From positions 2,047,001 to 2,111,000 of the forward strand of contig NZ_CP015637.1 in NCBI RefSeq assembly GCF_001708445.1: a stretch of DNA of 64,000 nucleotides. The letters run 5' to 3'. The notes under the pieces were generated by a model. The model was not told where the DNA came from, made no database searches, and saw only the letters and a program-made list of their open reading frames with translations. Each line of letters starts with the position of its first letter. The first letter of the stretch is position 1. The position numbers and the translations under genes are program-made. Source of the stretch: Pseudomonas fluorescens. Lineage in GTDB: Bacteria; Pseudomonadota; Gammaproteobacteria; Pseudomonadales; Pseudomonadaceae. Shown here in pieces: positions 1 through 9,502 of this stretch.

Positions 1-110
1 GTGATCCGATGCCCGCGCGCCGCCAGGCTGCGCAACAGGTGGAACTGGCGCGTCTTGCCGCCGCTGGTGGCGGGCCAGGGCGAGTAGGGCAGGATCCATA
101 AAATGCGCAT
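1..110 (-). CDS. pslH: Psl glycosyltransferase, N-terminal fragment (PslH-like)
   Basis: The window edge cuts this gene; only the first 36 codons are present. The start ATG is at 110, with a GAGG ribosome site about seven bases upstream. The visible residues begin MRILWILPYSPWP and continue with a glycine-rich GGKTRQFHLL segment, the usual N-terminal Rossmann strand and nucleotide-side loop of GT4 glycosyltransferases. It begins 8 bases after the pslG stop on the same strand. In P. aeruginosa the gene after pslG is pslH, a cytoplasmic glycosyltransferase that helps build the Psl repeat unit. The fold is read from sequence; the pslH name rests mainly on gene order. Confidence 0.7.
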   Translation of the reverse strand, partial: MRILWILPYSPWPATSGGKTRQFHLLRSLAARGHRI

Positions 111-118
111 GGCTGGCC

Positions 119-1447
119 TCAATCCCATAACAGAATTTGCAGGTTTGGCTTGACCGGGAGGGTCAGCCCATTGGTGCCGCTCACCGGGGTTTGCGTGCCG
201 CGCAGCGGGTCATAGAGGGTTGCGCTGGCAAGGTTTGGCAGGTGTGCGTTACCCCCCTGGGCCGACCAGAAGAACCACAGCTTGCGCCCGTCGGCGCGGG
301 TCCAGCCGATGCTGAACAGACCGTCGGGCCATGCGTCGGTGGTGGGCGGGTCGCCGGGGGTGAGCGTTGGCCCGCTGACCTCGAGGAAGTGTTTCAAGGC
401 GGTGTAGACCGGCTTGGGGTTGGCGTCGATGTCGAGCAAACCATAAGACTGATCGCGCACGCTGGCGCGCGGGTCGAGGTCGCTCAAGGTAAACAGGAAG
501 GTTCGGTCGTAATCCAGCGCGCTCATCAGCGCCAGGCGGCGCACCACGTAATCCGCTTGGCCTTGGAGGGTAACGAGGTCCTGGGCGTCTTTGGGCCCGG
601 TGTAGGTTGACCAGCCCCATTCGGTGCTCCACAGGGTTTGCACGCCGCTGTTTCGCAGGGCCTGGTTGAGCGCGCGGGTCTTGGCGATAAAGTCCAGGTT
701 GGCGGGGTCGTTGCCCTCGGGCAATTGGGTGTAGGGGTGATAGGCGATCACCGTGTTCAAACTTGCGACGCCCAGGGCACCGAGGGCGCTGAACAGGTTC
801 TGGCCGTTGGGCATTTCACCGAAGAACGCCATGCCGGCGGCCACCACCGGTTTATTCGGGTCGACCGCCCTTAGCGCGGCGGCGGTGGCGGTAAGCAGTG
901 TGGCGTAGCCGGCCGGGTCTGCCGCAGGGCGCCAGAAACCCAGCAGGTTCGGCTCGTTCCACACCTGCCAGGCGTCGACGCTGGGGTAACGCTGGGCCAG
1001 CAGCGCCATGCGTTTGGCGAATACGTTCGGGTCTTTGGGCGGGTACTGGTCCTGGTAAGGCGCACCGGCGGGCGCGGTGGTGGCGAAGGGTGCCGAACCG
1101 ACCAGGTAGAACACCGACTTGAGTTGGTTGTCTTGCAGCTTGCCGACCAGTTGATCCAGCGTCGCGACCTGGTACTGGTTCTCGGCCGGCTCCAGTTGGT
1201 CCCAATGCAGGTCAAGGCGCACCCACTCCAGCCCGAGCGCCTTGAGGCGGTCGATCTGCTTCTGGTAACGCTCAGGGGCAAACCACAGGAACTGCGCGTT
1301 CACTCCCAGGAAGTCCTTCCACACCACCACCTTGCTGCCCTTGAGCACATGGCTCTCGGCGTCGGCCTGGCGGTCCCACAAAAACGCGCTCAGGCCCAGG
1401 GCGGCGACCACGGCCAGGGTGGCAAGGCAGGTACGTTTACGCGCCAT
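119..1447 (-). CDS. pslG: Psl endoglycosidase PslG (GH39-like)
   Basis: This is a glycoside hydrolase acting on Psl exopolysaccharide at the periplasm or inner-membrane face. The start at 1447 gives 442 residues, the same length as P. aeruginosa PslG, and has an AGGAG site nine bases upstream; earlier in-frame codons lie inside pslF. A basic, hydrophobic N-terminal segment (residues 1-30) serves as signal or anchor. The TIM-barrel acid/base is Glu165 in WNEPN and the nucleophile is Glu276 in STEWGW; both positions coincide with the catalytic pair reported for PslG. A beta-rich C-terminal domain follows. The first 11 bases overlap the end of pslF, which suggests translational coupling. Confidence 0.93.
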   Translation of the reverse strand: MARKRTCLATLAVVAALGLSAFLWDRQADAESHVLKGSKVVVWKDFLGVNAQFLWFAPERYQKQIDRLKALGLEWVRLDLHWDQLEPAENQYQVATLDQLVGKLQDNQLKSVFYLVGSAPFATTAPAGAPYQDQYPPKDPNVFAKRMALLAQRYPSVDAWQVWNEPNLLGFWRPAADPAGYATLLTATAAALRAVDPNKPVVAAGMAFFGEMPNGQNLFSALGALGVASLNTVIAYHPYTQLPEGNDPANLDFIAKTRALNQALRNSGVQTLWSTEWGWSTYTGPKDAQDLVTLQGQADYVVRRLALMSALDYDRTFLFTLSDLDPRASVRDQSYGLLDIDANPKPVYTALKHFLEVSGPTLTPGDPPTTDAWPDGLFSIGWTRADGRKLWFFWSAQGGNAHLPNLASATLYDPLRGTQTPVSGTNGLTLPVKPNLQILLWD

Positions 1448-2627
1448 GGTCGGCTCCTGCAACGGCCTCATCGAACAGCTGTACAAACTTTTGCGCGGTC
1501 AACGGCCACAGGCGCTCGCGGCCGATTTCCCCGGCGCGTTCGGCCCAGTCCCGAGCCAGCGACGGCGTGTGTGCCAGGCGCAACAATTGCGCGCTCAGCG
1601 CGGCCACATCGCCCTGGGGATAGATCGCCCCGTTGCCGCTGGCGACTTCTTCGGCAAACGCCCGCGCATCCGACGTGATCGCGCCGCGCCCACAGGCGGC
1701 CGCCCAGGACAACGCGCCACTGGTGCCACGCTGGCGCCCCAGCAGCCCGAGTTTTTTCGATTCGCGATAGGGCAGCACCATCACATGGTGCGCCTGGATC
1801 GTCTGGGCAATCTCGCTGGCCGGCAGGTTCAGTCGCCAGTCGATGGTTCCCGCCAGGCCGAGGTCGGCGATCTGGCGGGTCAGTTGCTCCAGGTAATTGC
1901 CGCCTGCGCCAAATGCCATTTCGGCGGCGGTGCCACCGGCCAGGGTCAGGCGAATACGCTCACGCCATTCGGGGGCTTGCTGGAACACGGCGGCCAAGGC
2001 CTGCAACAAGTCCTCAATACCTTTGCCTCGGTAGATAAAACCGAAATACAGCAGGCGCAGTGTCTCCAGCGGCGGCAAAGGGGCCGCGGCAATGGACAGG
2101 TTGGCATGGTTGATCACCGCCACTTTACCCGCCGGCAGTTGCATGCGTTGGCTCAGGCACTCGGCGCCCAGTCGGGTCAGGGTCACCAGGCGGGTCAGGC
2201 CCTGGGCAACCTGGCGTTCTTCGCGCAAGGTCAACGGGTCTGCCAGCACCACGGCCGCCTGCGGCAAGGGGCTGGGCAAACGTGCCAGCAGGTTGAGCGG
2301 GAAGGGCAGGTGCTCACGCCGCCAGACCAGGCGTTCCGGGTCGTGCACGGTGGCGGTCAGTGCCAGGTGGGGGTAGGCCCGGCGCAGTGCGCCCAGGGCC
2401 AGGAACTCGCCCAGGCGTCCACCGCCCAATTCGGCGTGGACCAGGTCCACCCGGCGCCAGTCGAACGCGGCGACGGCCTGCCGGATCGCTTCGCCAGTGC
2501 CGGCCACGCCGCTCAACGGGGTCAACACCTCCACACCCAACTGCTCCAGTGCCGTCTTGAAATGGTTCGCGTAGTCGGCGATCCCGTTTTTTTCCGGCGG
2601 CAAAGGTGCGAGCAGGGCGATGCGCAT
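1437..2627 (-). CDS. pslF: Psl glycosyltransferase PslF (GT4)
   Basis: A 396-residue GT-B glycosyltransferase that would add a sugar to the lipid-linked Psl repeat unit in the cytoplasm. The N-terminal half begins MRIALLAPLPPEKNGIADY, a typical GT4 first strand and glycine loop. The C-terminal half holds the donor site, including LRLLYFGFIYRGKGIEDLL and the later EVASGNGAIYPQGD loop. The length fits P. aeruginosa PslF (about 395 aa). The start ATG at 2627 overlaps the stop of pslE by one base (TGATG), a common coupling arrangement. The sugar specificity cannot be read from sequence. Confidence 0.9.
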   Translation of the reverse strand: MRIALLAPLPPEKNGIADYANHFKTALEQLGVEVLTPLSGVAGTGEAIRQAVAAFDWRRVDLVHAELGGGRLGEFLALGALRRAYPHLALTATVHDPERLVWRREHLPFPLNLLARLPSPLPQAAVVLADPLTLREERQVAQGLTRLVTLTRLGAECLSQRMQLPAGKVAVINHANLSIAAAPLPPLETLRLLYFGFIYRGKGIEDLLQALAAVFQQAPEWRERIRLTLAGGTAAEMAFGAGGNYLEQLTRQIADLGLAGTIDWRLNLPASEIAQTIQAHHVMVLPYRESKKLGLLGRQRGTSGALSWAAACGRGAITSDARAFAEEVASGNGAIYPQGDVAALSAQLLRLAHTPSLARDWAERAGEIGRERLWPLTAQKFVQLFDEAVAGADHGA

Positions 2628-4618
2628 CAGAGTGCCCCCTGGTACTTGGCGATGGTTTGAAGCACCTTGGCCGGTACTTCGAATTTACGCCGGTTGATGA
2701 TGATGCCGTCGACTTTGCCGAATGCGGTATTGAGGATCGACAGCGCATGCTCCACCACCGGCACCGTGCTTTTCTGCGCTTCCACCACCAACGCGATCAG
2801 GTCCGCGCGCCGCAGCGTGATGAACGCGTCGCGGTTGTCCAGCAGCGCCGAGGCATCCAGCAGCACCACCTCACCAGGCGCCGCCGGCTCCACGCCGCCG
2901 ACGCGTACGCTGATGCCGTTTTCCTGCAGCAATCGGCGCAATTGCTCCACCACGAACGTCACCCCCTCGCCGTGGCGCGCCGAGGTCAGCCCCAGGGTCA
3001 TCCCGCGTTCGGCGATGCGCTCCAGTTGCAGCAAACCGTACAGCCGGTAGATGCTCGCATTGAACGCGTTGGTGCTTTGCGCGGTGCTGGTGTCCAGCTC
3101 CGGCAGGGTGGTCCATAGCGGCAGGCCGAACTTGCGTTCTACCAGGCCGCCGTCGTGGATGCGCTGGTCGAGCAGGTAGCACAGGTAGATCACCAGCAGG
3201 CCGACGACAATGGCGAACGGGATCGCCAACACCAACATCATCAGGGTTTTCGGGAAGATGCGGCCGGGGTTCAAGGTGGCTTCCTCGATCACCGCGATGT
3301 TGCTGATCTGGCTGTTGTCCAACTCACGGTCGATGCGCGATTTTTCCAGGTTATCCACGTACAGCGCATAGTTGCGTTCGGTGGCACTCAGCTCGCGGGC
3401 CAGGCGGGCCAGTTCCGGTTCGATCTCCAGGGCTTGCTTGCGCTGGCCTTCAAGGTTCGCCAGGTGTTTCTGTTGCTGCACCAGCTGGGTACGCAACGCC
3501 AGGTTGTTGCTCGACTCATCCAGCAGCACCCGCTGCAGGTGGATTTCCAGGGTGTTGGGCGCACGGTTTTCCGAGCTTTGCACCGTGTTGCTTTCGCCTG
3601 CGACCTGGGCCTGCATCGCGCGTATCGAGGCATCCAGGGCTTTGACCGGCGGCGCGTTATCCGTGTAGGTGCGCATCATGTCGGCCCGTTCCAGCAGCTT
3701 CTGGTTCAGCAGGCGACGCAAATCCTGCTGCTGCGGGTTCAGTGCGATCTGGCGCACCGTGGTCACTTCCTTGGGCTGGGTCTTGAGCTGAGCGCGGGTG
3801 CTGGCGATGGCGCTGTCGGAGGAAGCGATCAGGCGCGTGGTATTGAACACTTCGCCGCGCAGCACGTTGATGCGTTCGGACAAGTCTTCCAGGCGGTCGG
3901 TGATGCTCGCCGCGCCGATCTGGTTCAAATGCGTAAGGATCTGTTGCTTGTAGCGCTTGATCTCGGCGGCGCTGGTGGACACCTGGCCCTCATAGAAGGT
4001 GTACAGGCTCTTGCGCCCCAGGGCCTGGGTACGCTCGTTGATGTAGGTCTCGACCCAAGCCTTGACCACCGCCTGGGCGATGTGCGGGTCGCCCCAGGTA
4101 AAGGTGATGTCCATTACCGTGGAGCCGGCGGCGTGGCTGACCTCAAAGCTCTTTTCCAGGCCGGCGGCCAGGCGTTCCACCGCGGTGGTTTTTTCAATCA
4201 CACCCACGGTTTCCAGTACCACGCGCAGGCCATCGAACACCGCGCCCACGCCCTCCTTGATGTAATGCTTGGTGCGCTTCCAGAAGCCCTCCGGCGGTGG
4301 CGCGTTGTTGATCACTTCCAGGTAGTGCTCGGCCACCGCGCGCACGATCGGGCGCCCGGTCAGCAGGCGTTCCTCGTCGACAATCGGGTCGCGCTGGGTG
4401 CTGGGCATCACCAACGCCTGGCGGTTGCTGATCTCGATCGGCAGTGTCGAATCACGTCCTGGCTTGACCAGCAGGCGCGCGGTGGATTCGTACTTGGCCG
4501 GCAGTAAAAAAGCGCCCAGCAGGATGATCACCAGCGCGGCAATCGCGGCCAGTTTGAACTCACGCCGGAAGATGAAGAACAGGCGCAGCAGGTCACGAAA
4601 AGAACGGATCTCGATCAT
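2627..4618 (-). CDS. pslE: Psl chain-length/export protein PslE (Wzc-like, degenerate kinase)
   Basis: A 663-residue inner-membrane polysaccharide co-polymerase. An N-terminal Wzz domain has its first membrane helix near residues 22-42 (AAIAALVIILLGAFLLP). A long periplasmic coiled-coil region follows, then a second helix near residues 460-485. The C-terminal cytoplasmic domain resembles a BY-kinase fold, but the Walker A position reads GLTSARHGEGVT, with no GKS/T lysine, and there is no C-terminal tyrosine cluster. It is therefore unlikely to be an active kinase, in line with PslE being described as having an incomplete kinase domain. It probably works with PslD in Psl assembly and export. 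Confidence 0.92.
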   Translation of the reverse strand: MIEIRSFRDLLRLFFIFRREFKLAAIAALVIILLGAFLLPAKYESTARLLVKPGRDSTLPIEISNRQALVMPSTQRDPIVDEERLLTGRPIVRAVAEHYLEVINNAPPPEGFWKRTKHYIKEGVGAVFDGLRVVLETVGVIEKTTAVERLAAGLEKSFEVSHAAGSTVMDITFTWGDPHIAQAVVKAWVETYINERTQALGRKSLYTFYEGQVSTSAAEIKRYKQQILTHLNQIGAASITDRLEDLSERINVLRGEVFNTTRLIASSDSAIASTRAQLKTQPKEVTTVRQIALNPQQQDLRRLLNQKLLERADMMRTYTDNAPPVKALDASIRAMQAQVAGESNTVQSSENRAPNTLEIHLQRVLLDESSNNLALRTQLVQQQKHLANLEGQRKQALEIEPELARLARELSATERNYALYVDNLEKSRIDRELDNSQISNIAVIEEATLNPGRIFPKTLMMLVLAIPFAIVVGLLVIYLCYLLDQRIHDGGLVERKFGLPLWTTLPELDTSTAQSTNAFNASIYRLYGLLQLERIAERGMTLGLTSARHGEGVTFVVEQLRRLLQENGISVRVGGVEPAAPGEVVLLDASALLDNRDAFITLRRADLIALVVEAQKSTVPVVEHALSILNTAFGKVDGIIINRRKFEVPAKVLQTIAKYQGAL

Positions 4619-4632
4619 GGGATGTCGCTCCT

Positions 4633-5409
4633 TCAGTTACTGCCGCTGCTGGTTCGGGTGTAGTTGTAGCCAACCCCAATGGACTTGGTGAACGGGATCA
4701 GTTGGTTCATGTAGGTATCCACTCCCTGGATGCGTTCGCCGACGTTGGATTTGGGCACGAACACCACGTCGCCGCGTTGCAGGGCTACGGGTTTGCGCCC
4801 GCTGGTGCCGGTCTTGAGGAACTGGCTGAAGTCCAGGAAGTAGGCGTGGTAGGCGCCTTGGGCGTCTTCGCGCAGCAGCGCGACCATGCTCGCGTTGCCG
4901 GCCTGGCTGACACCGCCCGCACCGACAATCGCCTGTTCCAGGGTATTGGCCGTGGCGATCTGTACCGCCGTGGGGTTGTTCACCGCGCCGCCGACGATTA
5001 CCGAGTTGCCCGGCGCCTGGTTGATATTCACTGTCACGCGTGGCTCGCGGTACACCGGCGCCAGGCGTTCAGTCAGTTCCTCTGCCACCTCGGCGGGCGT
5101 ACGCCGCGCGACTTGGATCGGCCCCAGGAACGGGTAGTTGATCTTGCCGTCGTTCTGCACCGTGTACAGCGTCAGCTCGTAGATCGTGCTGACGTTGAAC
5201 GCCGACAGGGTCGGCATCTCACCGGCATCACGCACGATGCGCAACTGGTCGCCGACGCGAATGCGTTCCACCGCCGGCGGCAACTGGGCGAGCTGCTCGA
5301 GAGCGCGCTTGCCGTCTTCGACGGTCTGGTCGTCCGGTGGCACGATACGCGCGGGAGTGTTGCAGGCGGTCAGGGCCATCAAGGCCAGGACGAGCACGGT
5401 GCGTTTCAT
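4633..5409 (-). CDS. pslD: Psl polysaccharide export lipoprotein PslD (Wza-like)
   Basis: An outer-membrane polysaccharide export protein. From the start at 5409 it is 258 residues (PAO1 PslD is about 256) and begins with a lipoprotein signal, MKRTVLVLALMALTAC, whose Cys16 would be lipidated. An AGGAGG site lies nine bases upstream. An upstream ATG at 5433 also has a GGAGG site and would give 266 residues, with the lipobox further in. After the signal come the Poly_export domain (IRVGDQLRI, around residues 50-130) and a SLBB domain (VIVGGAVNNPTAVQI). It would pair with PslE to span the envelope. Confidence 0.92.
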   Translation of the reverse strand: MKRTVLVLALMALTACNTPARIVPPDDQTVEDGKRALEQLAQLPPAVERIRVGDQLRIVRDAGEMPTLSAFNVSTIYELTLYTVQNDGKINYPFLGPIQVARRTPAEVAEELTERLAPVYREPRVTVNINQAPGNSVIVGGAVNNPTAVQIATANTLEQAIVGAGGVSQAGNASMVALLREDAQGAYHAYFLDFSQFLKTGTSGRKPVALQRGDVVFVPKSNVGERIQGVDTYMNQLIPFTKSIGVGYNYTRTSSGSN

Positions 5410-5438
5410 CAAGGGGGACCTCCTGTAGGTCATGATGC

Positions 5439-6350
5439 TCACCTCCAATAGCCGGGGAACATGCTGATGCGCCGCTTGAGGGCGACGGGGAGGCGGCGCT
5501 CCAGTTGGCCCAGCCGATAGCCGAGCAACTTGAACGCGCTGCGCACCAGGACTTCGGGGACGCGGTGCAAGGCACCGGCCCTGCGCAAGGCCGCCAGCTC
5601 GGCCATTACATAGCGTTTACCTTCACCGCCGGCATCGCCGAAGGCCTCGCGGATCCACGGCTCGCGACCGTAGAACACGCCAATGTCGAAGTAGCGGTGA
5701 AACTCATCCATCAGCCGGTAGTCGTGGGAGTGGTACACCCGCGCCGTGGCGGCGTAGCGCACTTTGTAACCGTCGAGCAGCAGGCGTGCTGCCACAAACG
5801 CGTCTTCGCTGCCGATCACATCCACAGGGAAGCCGCCGACCGCCTCCAGGGCGCTGCGCCGGTACACGGAAAACGAGTCGGAGCTGAAGCAGGTCTTGAT
5901 CCCCAGTTCCGGCGCGTCGGCCAGGCTCTTGCTGCGGCTCTGGGGCGGGTAGTTGAAGTGCCGCGACTGCGCGCCCAGCACACCGGCGTCGGGGTGTGGT
6001 AATTGGCGGCCGTAGGCCACGCCGTTGAGCGGGTCTTCCTGCAACTCGTGCAGCAGATTAGCGAAGGTCTGCGGGTCGGCGGGAATTGCGTCCTGGGTCA
6101 TCACGATCAATGCGTCGCCGTCCACCTGTTCACTGGCCCAGCGTCGCGTGCCGCCATGGTTGAACGTGCTGGCGTCGATCACCTCGACCCGCGCGCCAAA
6201 CGCCTGAAAGCGCGCCGCGGTGTCATCGCTGGAGGCACTGTCCACCACCAGCATCTCGTCCGGTTGCAGGGTTTGCATCGTCAGGGCGGGCAACAGGCGC
6301 GCCAAATGACTGGAGGCGTTGCGGGTCGGGATGATCAACGCGGTGCGCAT
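5439..6350 (-). CDS. pslC: Psl glycosyltransferase PslC (GT2)
   Basis: A 303-residue GT-A family 2 glycosyltransferase. The N-terminus (ALIIPTRNASSHLARLL) and the following DEMLVVDSASSDDT segment form the nucleotide-binding half, and DALIVMTQDA supplies the DxD-like metal site. The rhamnosyltransferase-like C-terminal half contains a DSFSVYRRSAL segment. It starts one base after the pslB stop, so translation is likely coupled. Length and position match PslC of P. aeruginosa (about 303 aa). The transferred sugar is not determinable here. Confidence 0.92.
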   Translation of the reverse strand: MRTALIIPTRNASSHLARLLPALTMQTLQPDEMLVVDSASSDDTAARFQAFGARVEVIDASTFNHGGTRRWASEQVDGDALIVMTQDAIPADPQTFANLLHELQEDPLNGVAYGRQLPHPDAGVLGAQSRHFNYPPQSRSKSLADAPELGIKTCFSSDSFSVYRRSALEAVGGFPVDVIGSEDAFVAARLLLDGYKVRYAATARVYHSHDYRLMDEFHRYFDIGVFYGREPWIREAFGDAGGEGKRYVMAELAALRRAGALHRVPEVLVRSAFKLLGYRLGQLERRLPVALKRRISMFPGYWR

Positions 6351-6351
6351 A

Positions 6352-7812
6352 TCATTTGTTCACGTCGAGGGGCGCGCGCCCGTAGATGTCATCGAAGCGC
6401 ACGATATCGTCCTCCCCCAGGTACTCGCCGCTCTGCACCTCGATCATCACCAGGTCGATGATGCCCGGGTTGCTCAAACGGTGTTTGTGCCCGGCCGGGA
6501 TGTAGGTCGACTCGTTGGCGTTGATCAAGAACTCGCGCTCGCCATTGGTGATCTGTGCCGCGCCGCTGACCACCACCCAGTGCTCGCTGCGGTGGTGGTG
6601 CATCTGCAAAGACAACGATGCCAGGGGCTTGACCACGATGCGCTTGATCTTGAAGCGGGGGCTTTCCTCCAGAACGGTATAGGTGCCCCACGGCCGCGTC
6701 ACGGTACGGTGCAAGCTGTACGCCGGGTGGTTCTGACGCTTGAGTTCGGCGACGATGTAGCGCACATCCTGGCTGCGATGGGCGTCGGCGATCAGCAGCG
6801 CGTCGGGGGTGTCGACGATGATCAGGTCGCGCACGCCCACCGCGCCCAATACACGCTTGGGCGAGTCGATGTAGCAGTTGTGCACGTCGTGCAGGATCGC
6901 TTCGCCATTGACCTGGTTGCCCTGGGCGTCATTGGGGGTGAGTTGGCGCAGGGCTTCCCAGGAGCCGATGTCGCTCCAGCCGATGTCGCAAGGCACCACG
7001 GCCACGTGCTGGGATTTCTCCATCAGTGCCACGTCGATGGAAATGTCCGGTGCGCTGCCGAAGGCATCGGCGTCCAGCTCTCGCTGGCGCGAGGTTTTAT
7101 TCTGCAGGCTTTGGCTATGCGCCAGCGCAGCGCTGGCCGCTTCCAGGACGTCGGGAGCATAGGTCGTCAGTTCGTTGATCAGGGTGCTGGCCTTGAAGCA
7201 GAACATCCCGGCGTTCCACAGGTGCTTGCCACCGTCGAGGTAGGCCTGGGCCGTGGCCAGGTCGGGTTTCTCGACAAAGCGTTTGACGCGATACCCGGCA
7301 CTCAAGGCCTCGCCTTGCTCGATGTAGCCAAAGCCCGTCTCGGGGCGATCGGGCTGGATACCGAAGGTCACCAGGTAGCCGGCTTCAGCCAGCTCGCGGG
7401 CCTGGCTCACGGCGGCGGCGAACGCGGTTTCATTGAGGATCAAGTGGTCGGCCGGCATGACCAGCAACGGCGCGTCGTCGCCGAAATGCTCCTGTACATG
7501 CAATGCCGCCACGGCAATCGCGGCGGCCGTGTTGCGACCGAACGGCTCCAGCAACAGGTCCAGGGGCAGGTGCGCCTTGTTCACCAGCCGGTAGTCATCG
7601 AGGGTGCGAAACAGCAGGTCGCGGTTGGTGACCGTGAGTACGCTCTGCACGCCGGGCAGGCGGCTGGCGCGCTGGAAGGTTTTCTGCAACAGGCTCTGGC
7701 CATCGCGCATGCGCATGAAGGGTTTGGGCATGTTCTGCCGCGACACCGGCCACAGCCGCGTGCCCGAACCACCGGAAATGATGCAGGGAATTAATCCGTC
7801 GAGGGGATTCAT
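6352..7812 (-). CDS. pslB: Mannose-1-phosphate guanylyltransferase / mannose-6-phosphate isomerase PslB
   Basis: A bifunctional enzyme of GDP-mannose supply for Psl. The start at 7812 gives 486 residues; a TTG one codon earlier is less likely. The nucleotidyltransferase domain (about residues 1-290) carries the signature GGSGTRLWPVSR followed by PKPF. The C-terminal cupin isomerase domain (about 355-470) has RPWGTY, the histidine cluster MHHHRSEHWVVVSG and PAGHKHRL. The pslA stop and pslB start share one base (TGATG). The family also includes AlgA and WbpW; the psl operon position decides the name. Confidence 0.94.
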   Translation of the reverse strand: MNPLDGLIPCIISGGSGTRLWPVSRQNMPKPFMRMRDGQSLLQKTFQRASRLPGVQSVLTVTNRDLLFRTLDDYRLVNKAHLPLDLLLEPFGRNTAAAIAVAALHVQEHFGDDAPLLVMPADHLILNETAFAAAVSQARELAEAGYLVTFGIQPDRPETGFGYIEQGEALSAGYRVKRFVEKPDLATAQAYLDGGKHLWNAGMFCFKASTLINELTTYAPDVLEAASAALAHSQSLQNKTSRQRELDADAFGSAPDISIDVALMEKSQHVAVVPCDIGWSDIGSWEALRQLTPNDAQGNQVNGEAILHDVHNCYIDSPKRVLGAVGVRDLIIVDTPDALLIADAHRSQDVRYIVAELKRQNHPAYSLHRTVTRPWGTYTVLEESPRFKIKRIVVKPLASLSLQMHHHRSEHWVVVSGAAQITNGEREFLINANESTYIPAGHKHRLSNPGIIDLVMIEVQSGEYLGEDDIVRFDDIYGRAPLDVNK

Positions 7813-9251
7813 CAATAGACTTCCTTGGTGGAAAGGACGGCCGGGACCGTCATGAAGACGATGTACAAGTCAAACCACACCGACCACTTGGAGATGTACT
7901 CCAGGTCGTACTCGACACGTTTCTGGATCTTGAACAGCGTGTCGGTCTCACCGCGGTAGCCGTTGATCTGCGCCCAGCCGGTGATTCCAGGCTTGACCCG
8001 GTGCCGCGAGCTGTATTCGCTCACCGCCACTTCGAAGGGAATACCGGCGGCCTTGGTGGCCGTGGCGTGGGGGCGCGGGCCAACGATCGACATGTTGCCC
8101 AGCAGTACGTTGAACAACTGCGGCAGCTCGTCGATGCTGGTCTTGCGGATAATGCGTCCGACCCGGGTGATACGTGGGTCGTGACGGGTGGTCTGGCGTT
8201 CGGCGGTGAAGTCGCTCTGGTCGGTGTACATCGAGCGGAACTTGAATACGCGGATTTCGTTGTCGTTGTAGCCAAATCGATTCTGGCGAAACAGCACCGG
8301 GCCCCTGGAGTCGAGCTTGATCGCAATCGCGGTCGCCAGCATCAACGGTGACAGCACCACCAGCGCCAGGCTTGCCAACAGGCAGTCTTCCAGGCGCTTG
8401 ATCACCGGCGACCAACCGCGCAGTGGCAACTGCGAGGTGTTGAACATCAGGATGCCACCCACTTCGCTGATGCGGCTGTGGCCATAGCGCAAGGCGGCCA
8501 TGTCGGGCACCAGCATCACGTTCACCGACATCTGGCGCAGGCGATTGACCAGCCCATGGATACGCTGTTCGGCCGCCCAGGGCAGGCAAATCATGACCTG
8601 GTTGACCTGCTCGGCGCGGATCAGCTTTTCCAGCTCGCGGGTGTTGCCCAGCAAGGGCAGGTTGCTCAACGATTTGGGAATGCGCTCGGTACGGTCATCG
8701 ATAAAGCCGATCAGGCCCGAGCGGATATCGCCGTTGCGTTGCAGGTGATCGGCGACGTGCACGGCGGTATTGGTGAAGCCCAGGATCACCGTGCGTTGCA
8801 GGTACATGCCGTGGCGCATCAGCTGGCGGTACAGGCGCAGCATGAGCAGGCGCTCAAGGCAGAACAGCCCCAGGCTGGTGATGTACCAATACACCAGGTT
8901 GCGCGGGGTCAGTTGCGGGAAAAACTGCAGGATCTGGTACATGAACAGCAGGATGCAAAACGCTGCCGACCAGGCCTTTATCTTGGTGCGCAAGCGCAGT
9001 CGATTGCTGAACAGTTCCTCGGAATAAATACCGAGAGCCTGGAACAGAATAATGGTCAGGATCGCGAAAAACAGCAGCAGGCCGAGAAAGTGGGAGCGCA
9101 GTTCAGGGGCCATCGGGTCGATGAAAAATACCAGCACCAACGGCGGCAGGATAGCCGTCAGGCCATGGATCGATTTGACGAAAACAACAAAAAATTCAAC
9201 AAAACCCGCACGTGTTAAAAACAAGCTGTCGACGGACGACGTCTCTGGCAT
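7812..9251 (-). CDS. pslA: Psl initiating sugar phosphotransferase PslA (WbaP-like)
   Basis: First gene of the operon: a 479-residue polyprenyl-phosphate sugar-1-phosphate transferase that would load the first sugar on undecaprenyl phosphate. Several membrane segments fill residues 20-130, a Rossmann-like CoA-binding domain follows ([16 protein letters not shown]), and the catalytic bacterial sugar transferase domain takes the last 200 residues, with [20 protein letters not shown] and SIVGPRPH. The length fits PAO1 PslA (478 aa). The ribosome site GAGGGA is six bases from the ATG and contains a GGA, of interest for RsmA-type control. Confidence 0.95.
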   Translation of the reverse strand: MPETSSVDSLFLTRAGFVEFFVVFVKSIHGLTAILPPLVLVFFIDPMAPELRSHFLGLLLFFAILTIILFQALGIYSEELFSNRLRLRTKIKAWSAAFCILLFMYQILQFFPQLTPRNLVYWYITSLGLFCLERLLMLRLYRQLMRHGMYLQRTVILGFTNTAVHVADHLQRNGDIRSGLIGFIDDRTERIPKSLSNLPLLGNTRELEKLIRAEQVNQVMICLPWAAEQRIHGLVNRLRQMSVNVMLVPDMAALRYGHSRISEVGGILMFNTSQLPLRGWSPVIKRLEDCLLASLALVVLSPLMLATAIAIKLDSRGPVLFRQNRFGYNDNEIRVFKFRSMYTDQSDFTAERQTTRHDPRITRVGRIIRKTSIDELPQLFNVLLGNMSIVGPRPHATATKAAGIPFEVAVSEYSSRHRVKPGITGWAQINGYRGETDTLFKIQKRVEYDLEYISKWSVWFDLYIVFMTVPAVLSTKEVY

Positions 9252-9428
9252 AAAACATCCCTCATTGCACTCCAGACTTCTCTGTTCGGTTCTTTATTCA
9301 ATAAGGCGGCGGGCCACTTTATTGAGGGAACGTCGAACGACGGCAACTCTGGATAAAACGCAACCGCCCATTCATATGAGTGGAATGTGCGGGGTAGTGA
9401 CTAAAGGAGTGGTCCCTTTGTGTGCTCT

Positions 9429-9442
9429 GTCAACGAATTGAC
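9429..9442. promoter_or_regulatory. FleQ-like palindromic box 1 upstream of pslA
   Basis: GTCAACGAATTGAC, a 14-bp palindrome-like site matching the published FleQ box GTCAATAAATTGAC at 12 of 14 positions. It lies about 180 bp before the pslA start. In P. aeruginosa FleQ binds such boxes at pel and psl promoters and releases repression when c-di-GMP is high. The match is seen directly; binding is inferred. Confidence 0.55.
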
Positions 9443-9488
9443 GATGTTGCGGAAGTGTTGTGATAGACGCTTTAGGCGATATTCTTTT

Positions 9489-9502
9489 GGCATTTTATTG
9501 AC
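9489..9502 (-). promoter_or_regulatory. FleQ-like box 2 upstream of pslA
   Basis: On the minus strand this reads GTCAATAAAATGCC, 12 of 14 matches to the FleQ consensus, with a perfect left half GTCAATAAA. It lies 60 bp from box 1, roughly on the same helix face, as expected for cooperative binding of hexameric FleQ. Functional role inferred. Confidence 0.5.
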
